This document shows positions 26,916-36,488 of a stretch of 64,000 bases of DNA, in pieces. The notes under the pieces were generated by a model. It made no database searches. It saw only the letters and a program-made list of their open reading frames with translations, and had not been told where the DNA came from. The first letter of the stretch is position 1, and each line of letters opens with the position of its first letter. Source of the DNA: Halocalculus aciditolerans. GTDB lineage: Archaea; Halobacteriota; Halobacteria; Halobacteriales; Halobacteriaceae. Both the position numbers and the translations under genes were made by a program. The stretch covers positions 434,001 through 498,000 of the forward strand of contig NZ_BMPG01000003.1 in the NCBI RefSeq assembly GCF_014647475.1, read 5' to 3'.

Positions 26916-27111
26916 TGGTTTCCCTCCGCCGCAAGGCTGTGAATCATAGATTCATCATCGGAGCGTGTTCCTCTAAATGTTGCCACATTTGGAGACAATC
27001 AGTCCTCGTCTCAGAGAAGCACTCCGTAGACGTTCCCTAAGACGTGCTTGACAACTAGGGAAGAGCGAGTGGTGGGAACGGAAGACAGAGAGATGAACTC
27101 AGAGATCCAGT

Positions 27112-27780
27112 CTAATCGGGAAATTCGAAGTTCGTTTTTGCTAATTCTTCCATCGGAATGACGGGGTGTTCAACATCCTCCCGGCTGGTTCGACTCATAA
27201 ACTCCTCAAAGGAGGGGATCTCGTCTTGGTCCTCGATTTTGCCAGAGAGAATATCGTCGATAATCTGTGATACAACTATCATGGTCATTAACACGGCTAC
27301 CGCACCTCTTCTCGTGGAATCTGCAAACAGATTCACATTGACAATGAGTGTTTGATCTGACACAGTTACGTCGTATCCGCCTGTTCCAGAGTCAGAGTCA
27401 GAAAAATGGACTTCCTTTCCATAGTACGGGTGGGACTCGATATCTTCGGCACGAGGTGGTGTGTCCGGGATTTCAAACTGTGCGATTACCTCTGCCTTTC
27501 CTAAAAACAGGCCCTTGATCAGGGCGTATCCTAATTGCTGATCTGCGTTTTCATATGCGCTTATCTAGTCGGAGTTGTCCGTTACCTTAACATCAACTAC
27601 ATTTACTGAATGCCGGTTTGTCCGAAGCACTCGGTCGTTCGTATGTGAAAAGAGACTGTCCCGTAATTCAGAAGCGATTTCGGATGCTGTCGGTTTGTTC
27701 CCGTGACGGTAGTACACGTATCCTAAAACCACTCCCAAGAGGCTCACACCAAGTCCAAGCACCGAGAGGATACCAACCAT
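27112..27780 (-). pseudogene. Membrane-anchored protein gene interrupted by an in-frame TAG
   Basis: A 71-residue frame (27780 down to 27565) starts with one membrane segment and ends in TAG at 27565-27567. The same frame continues without any further stop for 150 codons to 27112. It has protein-like sequence throughout, including Y-A-L-I-K-G-L-F-L-G-K-A-E-V-I and H-P-Y-Y-G-K-E-V. A second possible start (GTG 27363) lies only inside it. The simplest view is one 222-residue gene broken by a single amber mutation. Readthrough or a sequencing error are alternatives. The family is unknown. Confidence 0.6.
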
Positions 27781-27830
27781 CTGCTGGTTCGATAAAGCGG
27801 CTTTCTTCTAATAACTCTTGAGAGACCATC

Positions 27831-28463
27831 TCAGATAACGTCGAGTACGCTCACGTCTTTCTCTAAGACGTTGTTCTGCATATCCCATCGCTGAAGGAAG
27901 TCCAAGCCATGTTCGTACCCACCTCTCCACACCCGGCGAATTAGAGCGACTACGAGAATCCCGATAATTGACGAGTTACTGCTCAATACCTTCGCGTTCC
28001 ATCCGCGCTTGAACAGGAGAACTGAATCCTGATCTCGAGGATTCGCGGAAGTATAGCATGCGAGATTGATCAGCGCTTTCGTGAATAGCAGGCCGTGGTT
28101 GATTAGAGTGAAGAATAGGAACACAGCAATCGAAGGGACGACTGCGGGAACCCCACTTAGGCCGAGATGTGTGAGAAGGATATATAGGCCGAATCCAAGC
28201 ATTCCGCCCGTAAGGCCATCAAAAACTTGGAGCTTATTCACCCCATCTTCGACTGTCAGGATTTTCTTTCGAGAGTTCTGCAAGGCGGTGTGTACTTCCA
28301 GAGCAACCTCTTTGGAGTCAATTTCCCACGACTCTTCCGTTCGATTCTCTGTCCAGATTGACTCAATGTCGTTCCGAAAGCCGACCAGGTGACTACCGTC
28401 AAAGATCTCCGACAGCTCCTGCTCCGCTTTACTTAGCTGAGACTGGAACGGTCTGTCGGCCAT
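27831..28463 (-). CDS. Integral membrane hypothetical protein
   Basis: The protein has 210 residues from ATG 28463; a TTG start three codons upstream is possible. The N-terminal roughly 85 residues are soluble and helical. They are followed by two clear hydrophobic segments around 89-135 and one near 165-178. The C-terminal tail is acidic. It lies 50 bases upstream of the interrupted gene on the same strand and may form an operon with it. No family is recognised. Confidence 0.55.
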   Translation of the reverse strand: MADRPFQSQLSKAEQELSEIFDGSHLVGFRNDIESIWTENRTEESWEIDSKEVALEVHTALQNSRKKILTVEDGVNKLQVFDGLTGGMLGFGLYILLTHLGLSGVPAVVPSIAVFLFFTLINHGLLFTKALINLACYTSANPRDQDSVLLFKRGWNAKVLSSNSSIIGILVVALIRRVWRGGYEHGLDFLQRWDMQNNVLEKDVSVLDVI

Positions 28464-28472
28464 CAACAGCAA

Positions 28473-28816
28473 TCAATTGGACGCCATATAGCAAAGACGT
28501 TGCCCTGGGTGAACAACTGAAATGAATCACTGGTGAGACCCGGAACCGACGCTCTCACCTGCTTGACCGCAAGGTAACCGTGCGGGTTGGTGAAGTGTCT
28601 CCCCTATGAATATTTGTAGACGTCCATTTGACCAGATTGCGAGACTGGTTTAACCTTGTCCACAGTCAGCGGCGCCGATTAAACCCGTGTTAGATTGAGT
28701 CCAAAACCCCCACCACCTCCCCAATTCCGATCTGATATCGCTCATTACGCCATTTCCGGGGGCCACTCCAAAAAGAAGCCTCACCCATCCGAAGATACAC
28801 ATCGATAATACTGTTC
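28473..28816. other. Intergenic stretch, no supported gene
   Basis: Short open frames occur on the minus strand. One reads protein-like for about 40 codons next to the wHTH gene end (28690-28810) but lacks a start of its own, so it may be a gene remnant. Nothing firm is seen. Confidence 0.35.
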
Positions 28817-29269
28817 TTAGAGTTCGGAGGTGTCGTACCAATCAGGTTCAGGGCGCCCCTCGAAATTTTCGATCGTCTTGATTCGCGTTGTGCGGGTGAG
28901 GGCGGAGTCTGCTTCCGCAAGCACGGCGATTTCCTCGTAGAAGCCGAGGCGCTTCAGTAGCTCGAGGCCGGTTTCGGTCACAGCCCAGTACGTATTTGGC
29001 AGGTCGTTCGCTGGATCGTCAGCCTTGAGCCGGGTTACGACGCCCTCGTCAGCGAGTTCCCGGAGGTGATAGTCTATCGTACGCTCGTTGAGGTCGGTAT
29101 TCCGGTATGCTAACTCCTCGACCGACAGCGCGCCTGAACCTGAGGCCAGGACTTGTTGGACGAGACCTAGTCGCGTTTCACTCAAGACCGCACGCATCTG
29201 CCTGATTCGCTCCGTGTCGCTTGGCGTATCAAAAGTTGGTTCCTCGTCGTCTTCCGTGGACTGAGCCAT
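28817..29269 (-). CDS. Winged-helix regulator
   Basis: The protein has 150 residues from ATG 29269, chosen over the 29287 start because the preceding codons are not needed. The acidic leader is followed by T-R-L-G-L-V-Q-Q-V-L, L-S-V-E-E-L-A-Y, and the recognition helix E-R-T-I-D-Y-H-L-R-E-L-A-D-E-G-V-V. A C-terminal helix ends in F-E-G-R-P-x-P-D-W-Y. This layout is common among haloarchaeal wHTH proteins of unknown target. Confidence 0.75.
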   Translation of the reverse strand: MAQSTEDDEEPTFDTPSDTERIRQMRAVLSETRLGLVQQVLASGSGALSVEELAYRNTDLNERTIDYHLRELADEGVVTRLKADDPANDLPNTYWAVTETGLELLKRLGFYEEIAVLAEADSALTRTTRIKTIENFEGRPEPDWYDTSEL

Positions 29270-29287
29270 TATCACTCCCACGTGCAT

Positions 29288-29610
29288 CCACCCCCTTGTC
29301 TGTTTTGGCGAACCCTGAATCAGGATTAGTGAAATAGAATTGAGGCCCCTACTTTAACTCCATTGCCACTCAAATTGCGACTGCCAACTACGACTCAGGA
29401 CGGGTTCCGGTAAAACTATTCACAGACTCTGAACGCACAGGTCCTCTCACCACCCAGCTCAAATTGGCAATAATATTGGCATTAGGCCGTTGGATTAGTT
29501 TCGTTGGTTTTGTAGCACCCATAATTGTCAGATACTTTCTGATTTGTAGGTTTCTACCTTCCGAACCTGTGGACCACTGATTCGACCAGATACGTATCGC
29601 GATATATCGT
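29288..29610. other. AT-richer intergenic stretch between wHTH and recombinase
   Basis: Low-GC sequence with no convincing frame on either strand. It follows the recombinase stop and is a plausible place for an attachment site. No duplicated core could be identified by eye. Confidence 0.4.
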
Positions 29611-30867
29611 TTATAGGTGCTCGTCGAAGATGTCTGCGAGTTCTTCCTGGACGAGTTCGCGCATGGCGTCGGCGCGGGCCTGCCGGCGGGTTCGCTCGTC
29701 GAGGTAGTTCCGCTCGGAGATATCGGCGTCCTTGGAGCCCTGGGCGGCGGCGACGGCGGCGGTGCCGGCGTCGATAGAGGGGCGTTGCTGGCGGTAGAGC
29801 CGATACCACGTCCGGCGTCCCATCTTCGGGAGCGGGTGGCTGCCGTCGATGGTGATGCCGGCGCGTTCGCCGAGGTCGCGGAACCACCGCCGCGCCGTCT
29901 CCGTCGACATGGGACGCCCGACCGACCGGCCGGGGAGGAGGTGGCCGGTCCAGCCGTCGTGTTCGGCGAGCGTGTCGATCCGCTCACGGACGGCGTCGAG
30001 GCCGACGAGGAGTTCGACCGTGTTCCGGGTTCGGCGGGCGTTCTTGCGCTGCCCCGCCTCGAACTCGACGTAGGGAACGTCGCCGTCGGGGGCGAGTTCG
30101 AGCTGGTCGACGTGGAGTTCACAGGCTTCGACGGGCCGTAACCCCCAGCCGGCGAGCGCGAGGAGGAGGAAGCGTTCGTCGGGGTCGCCGGCGGCGAGCA
30201 TGGCGTCGAGGTCGTCGCGGCCGAGGGCGGGATGGTCGTATACGGGGTCTTCGTCCCACCCGAAGCGGTTGAGGAGGTTCTCCGCGGGGTTGTAGAGGCC
30301 GCGGCCCATCTCCACGAGGAACGTGTACCAGTTTTTGACCGCAGAAACGTACTTCTTCTTCGAGGCGAGGGTTCCCAACTCGTCGTCGAGGACGCGGAAC
30401 GTATCCCGGACGCGCGCGATTTCGTCGGGCTTCGCCGTCTCGTCCAGCAGCGGCGAGAGCAGGTCGCCCGTCTCGTTCACCTCCCGGTAGGTGGTGACGT
30501 AGGTCTTCAGTCTGGACCGGCGGGGGTTGACCGTGGTCGCGGCGCGCCCCCGGTCGCGTTCGAGCTCCTCGAGGTAGTCCTCCAGGCCGCGAACGGTGGG
30601 TTCGTGGCCGAGCTCCCACCCATCGCTGCCGGCGTCCGGGTTCGGCGGGAGCCCGACGGCGTCGTAGAACTCCCCGGGGGAGCAGTCGTGATCGCGTCGG
30701 AGGCGTTCAACGAACCCCGAGTAATTAGCCTTCAGCCATCGGTAGGTGGGAGTCTCACGGTCGGGGTCGACGTCGACGTCCGGGTCGGCCCGAATCGCCG
30801 GCGCGATCTCCTCGCGGTAGAACTGGGCGAAGTCGTCGAGGCCGTCGAAGCGGGCGTAGTTCGGCAT
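29611..30867 (-). CDS. Tyrosine recombinase / integrase
   Basis: The protein has 418 residues from ATG 30867; a TTG at 30885 is the alternative. The N-terminal half is helical core-binding. The catalytic half has W-G-L-R-P-V-E-A-C-E-L (first Arg), then K-M-G-R-R-T-W-Y-R-L-Y (second Arg, with the His positions altered) and a C-terminal R-N-Y-L-D-E supplying the Tyr. It is of the XerC/D-like haloarchaeal type. Its GC content is far higher than the flanking 10 kb on each side. It is likely responsible for integration or excision of a mobile segment here. Confidence 0.82.
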   Translation of the reverse strand: MPNYARFDGLDDFAQFYREEIAPAIRADPDVDVDPDRETPTYRWLKANYSGFVERLRRDHDCSPGEFYDAVGLPPNPDAGSDGWELGHEPTVRGLEDYLEELERDRGRAATTVNPRRSRLKTYVTTYREVNETGDLLSPLLDETAKPDEIARVRDTFRVLDDELGTLASKKKYVSAVKNWYTFLVEMGRGLYNPAENLLNRFGWDEDPVYDHPALGRDDLDAMLAAGDPDERFLLLALAGWGLRPVEACELHVDQLELAPDGDVPYVEFEAGQRKNARRTRNTVELLVGLDAVRERIDTLAEHDGWTGHLLPGRSVGRPMSTETARRWFRDLGERAGITIDGSHPLPKMGRRTWYRLYRQQRPSIDAGTAAVAAAQGSKDADISERNYLDERTRRQARADAMRELVQEELADIFDEHL

Positions 30868-30901
30868 TAGTTCGTGGCAGTGCAAAGCGACGCTGGTGTC
30901 A

Positions 30902-30908
30902 TTTATAT
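30902..30908 (-). promoter_or_regulatory. TATA-like box of the recombinase gene
   Basis: TTTATAT on the plus strand (ATATAAA on the minus) lies about 35 bases before the ATG at 30867. This is right for an archaeal promoter with a very short leader. Confidence 0.45.
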
Positions 30909-31229
30909 CCCCCCGAGTGAGCGGCGCTGGAGCGGTGGAGAAGGCCGCTCGCTGTGCCTGGTGCCGATTCTAAGGGCATGGGTTTCGGTGGATAGAGCGA
31001 TACAGTCCGATTGCTTAGTTTTTGTGTTTCGTGGTTGTCCCGTCCAGACAACCAGACAACACGCTCGTGCGCCGGATGGCGAGGAAAATGCGTATACCAT
31101 ATATCGCTATACAAAATTGGTTCCCGCGGGTGGCCCTAGTTCGGAGGTGGATTTCTGTAAATAGGCTGTTTCCGGCAGGTTTCACCACAAAAGCTGTCGC
31201 CCAGAGGCGTTAAGAGGATTGTTCTGGCA
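30909..31229. other. Intergenic stretch, no supported gene
   Basis: There are only short frames with no protein-like sequence. It lies between the recombinase promoter and a transposase remnant. Confidence 0.4.
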
Positions 31230-31638
31230 TGCTACCAAGTTACCCCTACACTGTGTTATTGAGCCCGAAACCAGACCATATTTCACCATTCAAGCATAAA
31301 TTCCCAGTGCGAACATCATCGGTGAACCACGCTCTGCATGAGACCTAATTCGTGTTCAGCATTCTCATGTACAACGTCTGTCAGCTCTCCAACGTCACTT
31401 TTAAGAATGGACGTTTCTCGGGAGCTGATGCACTACTCACCGGCGGTTACTCTAGGCGGGCTGGTGGACCGGCTCGCGATTCACCTCCAAGACGAATTCG
31501 ACTAAGGAATCGACAGTCGTCAGGGTTGAGAAGTCTGGAGCGACAGCCATCACCTAATCTACTGGTTCTTCCCGGCTCAAACGAGTTTTACACTGGATCT
31601 CAATGTCGACGATGACGGCCCAAGTTACACTCCGAAGT
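31230..31638 (+). mobile_element. Degenerate 3' end of an IS4-superfamily element
   Basis: Conceptual translation shows broken pieces matching the C-terminus of the intact transposase at 36612-38411: I-E-P-E-T-R for I-E-N-E-Y-R, then R-T-S-S-V-N-H-A-L-H for R-T-S-S-T-N-H-E-L-R, then F-S-I-L-M-Y-N-V for F-G-I-L-M-Y-N-V. Stops and frameshifts intervene. The right end AGTTACACTCCGAAGT (31623-31638) is identical to the terminus at 38591-38606. The 5' part is gone. Confidence 0.72.
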
Positions 31639-31723
31639 AAGAGTGTCCAAAAGAATGAGTATCTATTCAGGTTGAGTTACTGCTAACCACTCCCTTCGAA
31701 TCGCTTTGTTGGCGAAGTTGCGA

Positions 31724-32533
31724 CTAAAGGCGGTGTTCAAAGAGAACCTCATTGTTCTGCTCACAGACTACTTTGAGACGGTCCTGAGTGCTACAACAGG
31801 TCTCAATCATGTCCTCTTCCATGCTTGCTGGCCCATTCTCATGCGGGCATATTGGTGTAAACAAGCGGAGGGAAGATAGAAGCCATCCTCGTTCATCACC
31901 GGTTCGAGACCACCAATCTGGAACGAAGCCGTCCAGTGCTTTCGCCGCAGCAATGTCTACCTCGAATGCCGATCTTGAGGGCCATTCGCCGATTGATCCC
32001 TTCTCATTCTTTAGGGCAACTCCCGAGTTGGTCTCAATAAGTCTGAGATTCGAATCTGATAACTGAAATGCAATGGCTGCATCGTGTGCCGTGCAGTCTG
32101 GTAGAGCTCTTATTTCGTCTTTCCAGACGCTTGAGAAGCTTTCTGTGAGGCATAGATCGTCCGATGAATCACAAGGAGCAACGACATTATGTCTATAAAA
32201 GAATTGCTCCGGATTATCTATGGCATTATTCGAGCTTTGGTTCTGTGCGGGGTCGGAATTACTCTCCAAACCTGTGGGTGGGGATTCAATCTCCTTGCCG
32301 AACGCTCTAAGTACAAATACCGGAAGGTACTTTTTCGTCAGTTTTGGAGTCCCCGGAATTAGGTAGCCCCGAAAATAGATTGCGGCTAAGAATAGAATGA
32401 ACGCCACTCCACCAATGATTTGGGAGAAAAACCCGATTACCAGACTCAAAAATATGGAGATTAGTACATTTATGACGGTGCACGGTGTGCATCGGTTTTC
32501 GCCTGTGTACTCCGCCTGCTTGAATCTAGTCAT
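31724..32533 (-). CDS. Conserved haloarchaeal membrane protein
   Basis: The protein has 269 residues. The N-terminus M-T-R-F-K-Q-A-E-Y-T-G-E-N-R-C-T-P-C-T opens into two close membrane segments (about 22-57), then R-G-Y-L-I-P-G-T-P. The remaining 200 residues are soluble and contain scattered cysteines. I recall this start as shared by a widespread haloarchaeal membrane family of unknown function. The C-x-x-C just before the membrane could bind metal. It is a single gene. Confidence 0.65.
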   Translation of the reverse strand: MTRFKQAEYTGENRCTPCTVINVLISIFLSLVIGFFSQIIGGVAFILFLAAIYFRGYLIPGTPKLTKKYLPVFVLRAFGKEIESPPTGLESNSDPAQNQSSNNAIDNPEQFFYRHNVVAPCDSSDDLCLTESFSSVWKDEIRALPDCTAHDAAIAFQLSDSNLRLIETNSGVALKNEKGSIGEWPSRSAFEVDIAAAKALDGFVPDWWSRTGDERGWLLSSLRLFTPICPHENGPASMEEDMIETCCSTQDRLKVVCEQNNEVLFEHRL

Positions 32534-32881
32534 CTCTATACTGGGAGATACATAACAAGCGTATGAACTTTATCCCTGTGTTGCTTCCCGAATCCAAACT
32601 ACCCAGTCTTTACCGAACCTTGAATGGTTGGTCGTTGTGTACTGCTCACTCATCGACTTCTACATAAATGGACAGACATATGAGACTATAAGATTACATC
32701 AGGAGTGTCTATCAACAACTCGTCGTTTGGGTCGTTGGCTATCCTACCCCCACTTGAGAGATTCTACCCCGGCTTTGTGTCAATAACATATCCAATCTAG
32801 TCTTGTTATAGTATTAATCATTGTTTCCGGAAATATATCTGTGCGTGGGTTCAACTGACACCGGGGTGATGTTTGACCTGG
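32534..32881. other. Intergenic region holding the promoter of the Tat/HExxH gene pair
   Basis: AT-rich and without a gene. An AAATATATC stretch at 32831-32839 is a possible TATA box for the pair starting at 32882. Confidence 0.4.
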
Positions 32882-33526
32882 ATGTCAGACAATCAATCGG
32901 TATCCCGTCGGCAAGTTCTCGCATCATCCGCAGCAGTTACTGGAGCAGGCCTTCTAGGCCTATCAAACGTTCAGACCGTAAGTGCTGCCGCAAAAGATAC
33001 GTCACTCGGAGGGACAAAGCTCGTGCGAGTTTCCCTGACTCACAAAGACGCTCCCAACTTCCCGCGCGACAACAACGACAGTGTCTCAGACTACGTCGTT
33101 GACATGGAGAATTCAGACATGATGGTCTACCCGTTCGTGTCGGCCGACCTCGTCACCTCCTTCATCACAGACAATGTCCTCGTGGACGTTCCTGGGGGCG
33201 GCTATCATGAAGCAGGAAAAGGGGCATTCGGGACAAGTAACAAACGAGCAGAGCTGGGGGGTGGGTCAGCTGTACTCTTGAGTCGAAACTACAAATCACC
33301 ACAACCAGTAATTCGGGAATCCTCAGGCGGAGTCCAGGTTTCGGTCGACGGAGGTTCGTACTCTGTTGAAGCCGGATCGAGCAACGAAATCGAGCTGGAT
33401 CCCAGAACGGTTCACACCAAAACGAACGGAAAGAAGAAGAAGGAGAAATCCACGAGTATCACCCCCGTAGTTCATGTTCAGAACTACGGCCGACTGGACG
33501 TTCGGCGGTTCAAGGAGGGACAATAA
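32882..33526 (+). CDS. Tat-exported protein, partner of HExxH protein
   Basis: The protein has 214 residues from ATG 32882; a TTG nine bases earlier is an alternative. The N-terminus carries S-V-S-R-R-Q-V-L-A, a hydrophobic stretch and V-S-A-A-A, a complete twin-arginine signal with a cleavage-like end. The mature protein is beta-rich and has a Lys-rich patch (G-K-K-K-K-E-K) near the C-terminus. The stop overlaps the ATG of the next gene by one base. It could be an inhibitor, propeptide-like chaperone or export carrier for the next protein. No family is recognised. Confidence 0.65.
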   Translation: MSDNQSVSRRQVLASSAAVTGAGLLGLSNVQTVSAAAKDTSLGGTKLVRVSLTHKDAPNFPRDNNDSVSDYVVDMENSDMMVYPFVSADLVTSFITDNVLVDVPGGGYHEAGKGAFGTSNKRAELGGGSAVLLSRNYKSPQPVIRESSGGVQVSVDGGSYSVEAGSSNEIELDPRTVHTKTNGKKKKEKSTSITPVVHVQNYGRLDVRRFKEGQ

Positions 33527-34230
33527 TGACGACTCACTACGTTTCCACGGCCTGGGCAAATTCAGGAGTGACCAACAAGAGTACCGTCGATGATGCGGCT
33601 TCGGACATCGCCAGCTACATGGACTCGAACATCAGTGGGCCGTTCAGTCACTACTCCTACGGATCTGTTTCCATCGGGAGTACGAACGGAGAAGTCGACT
33701 TTATCAAGACGGTTCTGGACAAGATCCATAACGATTCCGAGCATGCCGACCTCACTCCGAGTGAAACTGTCCTGATACCCCATGACAACTGGTCGTGGGG
33801 GTACGGGCGGAATATCGCGTACGAATACGCCAGCGGAGAGTGGTGTCACGGCTGTACCGTCTATGCTGGGACACAGATCTCTGCCCTTGAGGCACGAATT
33901 ATGTCCTGGCACGAAGCGGGCCACACCTGGGCGTATGATTCAGGTCGGACCGGGGGTGAACATGCGAACGCTCATGCGAACTGCTGTAACAGCGATAATC
34001 AAATGTACGAGATTACTCCGATGGGGGCTGCCTACACCCTTGACAATAATAATATCTCCTACATGGCCTACGCTGGAGACGATACCCCAGTCGGAACCTA
34101 CTGCAACGGTACGAACAACCGGCAAGGGATCGCCTGCGAAGGCTACTGCCACACTGACGGGGCGTTCAACTACTCAAAGTACAGTTCGTGTACGATGAAC
34201 GACGCCTCAACCTGGGACTCTCAACACTAA
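33526..34230 (+). CDS. HExxH-type zinc metallopeptidase-like, cysteine-rich, no own signal
   Basis: The protein has 234 residues. W-H-E-A-G-H-T-W (H129-H133) is a zinc-binding HExxH motif, followed by a His-rich E-H-A-N-A-H-A-N-C-C stretch that may supply a third ligand. About ten cysteines (W-C-H-G-C, N-C-C, Y-C, A-C, Y-C, S-C) suggest an extracellular, disulfide-stabilised or extra-metal protein. Yet no signal peptide is present at its start. It is translationally coupled to the Tat-signal gene upstream. The inferred role is a secreted protease or toxin exported together with its partner. Confidence 0.68.
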   Translation: MTTHYVSTAWANSGVTNKSTVDDAASDIASYMDSNISGPFSHYSYGSVSIGSTNGEVDFIKTVLDKIHNDSEHADLTPSETVLIPHDNWSWGYGRNIAYEYASGEWCHGCTVYAGTQISALEARIMSWHEAGHTWAYDSGRTGGEHANAHANCCNSDNQMYEITPMGAAYTLDNNNISYMAYAGDDTPVGTYCNGTNNRQGIACEGYCHTDGAFNYSKYSSCTMNDASTWDSQH

Positions 34231-34492
34231 GACGCTTTCACTCCTTTCGACGTTTTTCCTCTGGAAGGCGACACTTGAATTAGAAACGTACGGCTCTGTT
34301 GAAACTCTATTGACTCGAAACCCGACATTGCTGAAACAATCGTTCACTAAGTACCCACGTCGAGTACCTCTTGCTTGACGTCTGAATAGCAAGTTTCTAT
34401 CGCTGTCGAATGACCATAGTGCTTTAAGTACGAGAGCGTCCCAAATTTATGTTCACACAAAGTATTTACAAATCTGGGAAGATTATGGATAT

Positions 34493-34744
34493 ATGAATCA
34501 GAAGTACCTAATCGGTGTTTCCGTCCTCGCCGCACTGATCGCCCTCTCGATGAACCCTTATCTTCGGTACGCTCGCAATGTCAATGTCAAGTTCGGACCG
34601 ATGCTCCTAATCGGGATCGGCGGAACCCTCCTCCTTGGAGTCATCGGCATCGTCGTTGGGCGACAAACCGACCGAAAACGAACTCTTACAGGGATAAACA
34701 CTGCTGCCGTTATCGTCGGTTTGGCCCTCGGGTACGTCGCCTAA
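34493..34744 (+). CDS. Small membrane protein with three hydrophobic segments
   Basis: The protein has 83 residues and starts at ATG 34493. Hydrophobic segments lie at about 5-20, 36-56 and 68-82. No family is recognised. It lies about 150 bases before the Agl23-like gene on the same strand. Confidence 0.5.
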   Translation: MNQKYLIGVSVLAALIALSMNPYLRYARNVNVKFGPMLLIGIGGTLLLGVIGIVVGRQTDRKRTLTGINTAAVIVGLALGYVA

Positions 34745-34892
34745 CTCCCGTCGGTTTCACCCTTCGTTCGACTAACGTGTCCGTTCCCTACGTCACGTAG
34801 TCCCCTACAATCACACGCCACACCCCACACGAGTCTAACCAGAGTTCAACGCGTTCTCAACCGCCTATCCCTGTTCGCCATCACTACAACTC

Positions 34893-36488
34893 ATGTCGGA
34901 CCAGCTTTCCACACGGACAACGTACGTCATCCTCCTCGTAATCACGGGTGCGTCTATCGCCCTCCGTCTGGTGTTACTTGGACACCGGATAGCCCATTGG
35001 GACGAAGCCAGGATTGCCGTCCAAATTCTACACTTTACGAGAACTGGAACCTACAGCTACGACCCACTTTTCCACGGTCCGTTTATCTTCCATGCAGACG
35101 ATCTCGCGTTCAAACTATTCGGTGTCTCTGACTTCACGATGCGCCTCCCGATGGCAATCATTGGTGGTTCCCTTCCACTTGCCGCGTGGCTCTATCGAGA
35201 CTACCTCGACCGCGGCGAACTGACCTGCCTCGCGCTACTCCTCGCGGCGAACCCGATTCTCGTTCACTACTCGCGGTTCGCTCGCAGTGATATTCTCGTC
35301 GCTACGTTCATGTTCACCGCACTCGGACTCCTGTTACGAACCTACCACACAGGGCACACACGGTACGTGGTGGGGAGTGCGGTGATGCTCGCTCTCGGGA
35401 CAACGACAAAAGAAAACTTCCTCCTCTACCTCGGCGCTTGGTTCGCTACTGGTCTCATCCTCTCTGCATTGAGATATCGCCAGTATTCCGAGCGTAACGG
35501 GTTGCTGGTGCTCACACGACGCTGGAGAGAGTCGTGGTCTCGAGAATGGGCTCGAAAACTCAGTCTTGCCGCGTTCGCCTTCCTCCTCGTCGTTCTGGAG
35601 CTCTATCTCCCACGAAACGTCAGCCAACCCTCGCTCTGGTCGTTGGTTCTCGCTCCGGAGAACGTCGGTGAAATCCTCACCGTCGGACTAATTTCTCCCG
35701 CTCAAACCGGATTCTCGTACTGGGTGCTCGGAACCGGACACGTCGTACACTCGTACCTTGGGTTTCTCGTACTCCTCATCGGGCTTCTTCTCGCAGGGGG
35801 CGCGGCGACTCTCGGTCTCGCCAGCTGGACGATTCGCGATGCATGGACAGACCGGCAGATTGTTCGGTTCGCAGCGATATGGGCCGGTCTAAGTGTAATT
35901 GGCTACCCGTATTCGACGGATCTAATGAGCGCATGGATTGCACTCCACGTCCTTATTCCACTCACGATTCCAGCTGCCATCGGGATGGCGAGGCTTGCTC
36001 GCTCCGCTGTGGGGCACAACTCACGCCGCACTGACATCGGATTCGCGGCTGTCATCGCGTATCTCGGTATCGCGCTACTCCTCACAAGTTTTGTCGCACC
36101 CGGAGCGATATACAATCCACTCGCTCAGCCGAGTCAGATGCCTACACAGGCTCGGCCCGCGATGCACACAATCGAATCTCAGCCGACGGGCAGGGGTGTT
36201 GATGTCGGGTATGTCGGGTCGTATTGGGCGAACTGGAATCATCGTCTTCCGCTCCCGTGGTACATTGCCCAAGCGAACGCCTCGTCGATTCAGGTTGACT
36301 CAACTGTTGGGCTCTCTGATAGGCGGCCGGCAGTACTCGTCACGACCCGCTCAAGCCGTACACGGGTTGAATCTGCCTTCCCTCGGTACAAGTGCCATAC
36401 ATACACGCGGATTCCATGGGTTGACTTCCGGCCAACGGGCCCACGACAGCGAGCTGTGATTTGCACGAAATCTGGGTCTACTGATTGA
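34893..36488 (+). CDS. Agl23-like flippase-associated membrane protein (glycosyltransferase-39 type)
   Basis: The protein has 531 residues and about ten or more membrane segments. Just after the first comes H-R-I-A-H-W-D-E-A-R-I (D-E motif of the GT-C/GT39 superfamily). The conserved F-H-G-P-F-I-F-H and Y-S-R-F-A-R-S-D-I stretches follow. This fits the haloarchaeal TIGR03663 family, named flippase activity-associated protein Agl23 and linked to lipid-linked glycan handling in N-glycosylation. The C-terminal 130 residues are probably outside the membrane. Its isolation from other agl genes is unusual. The downstream IS element begins shortly after it. Confidence 0.78.
   Translation: MSDQLSTRTTYVILLVITGASIALRLVLLGHRIAHWDEARIAVQILHFTRTGTYSYDPLFHGPFIFHADDLAFKLFGVSDFTMRLPMAIIGGSLPLAAWLYRDYLDRGELTCLALLLAANPILVHYSRFARSDILVATFMFTALGLLLRTYHTGHTRYVVGSAVMLALGTTTKENFLLYLGAWFATGLILSALRYRQYSERNGLLVLTRRWRESWSREWARKLSLAAFAFLLVVLELYLPRNVSQPSLWSLVLAPENVGEILTVGLISPAQTGFSYWVLGTGHVVHSYLGFLVLLIGLLLAGGAATLGLASWTIRDAWTDRQIVRFAAIWAGLSVIGYPYSTDLMSAWIALHVLIPLTIPAAIGMARLARSAVGHNSRRTDIGFAAVIAYLGIALLLTSFVAPGAIYNPLAQPSQMPTQARPAMHTIESQPTGRGVDVGYVGSYWANWNHRLPLPWYIAQANASSIQVDSTVGLSDRRPAVLVTTRSSRTRVESAFPRYKCHTYTRIPWVDFRPTGPRQRAVICTKSGSTD

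Noticed and set aside
33526-34230. Cys-rich protein as a classical halocin
   Set aside because: It is larger, has an HExxH motif and no similarity that I can see to halocin C8, so protease-like is the safer description.
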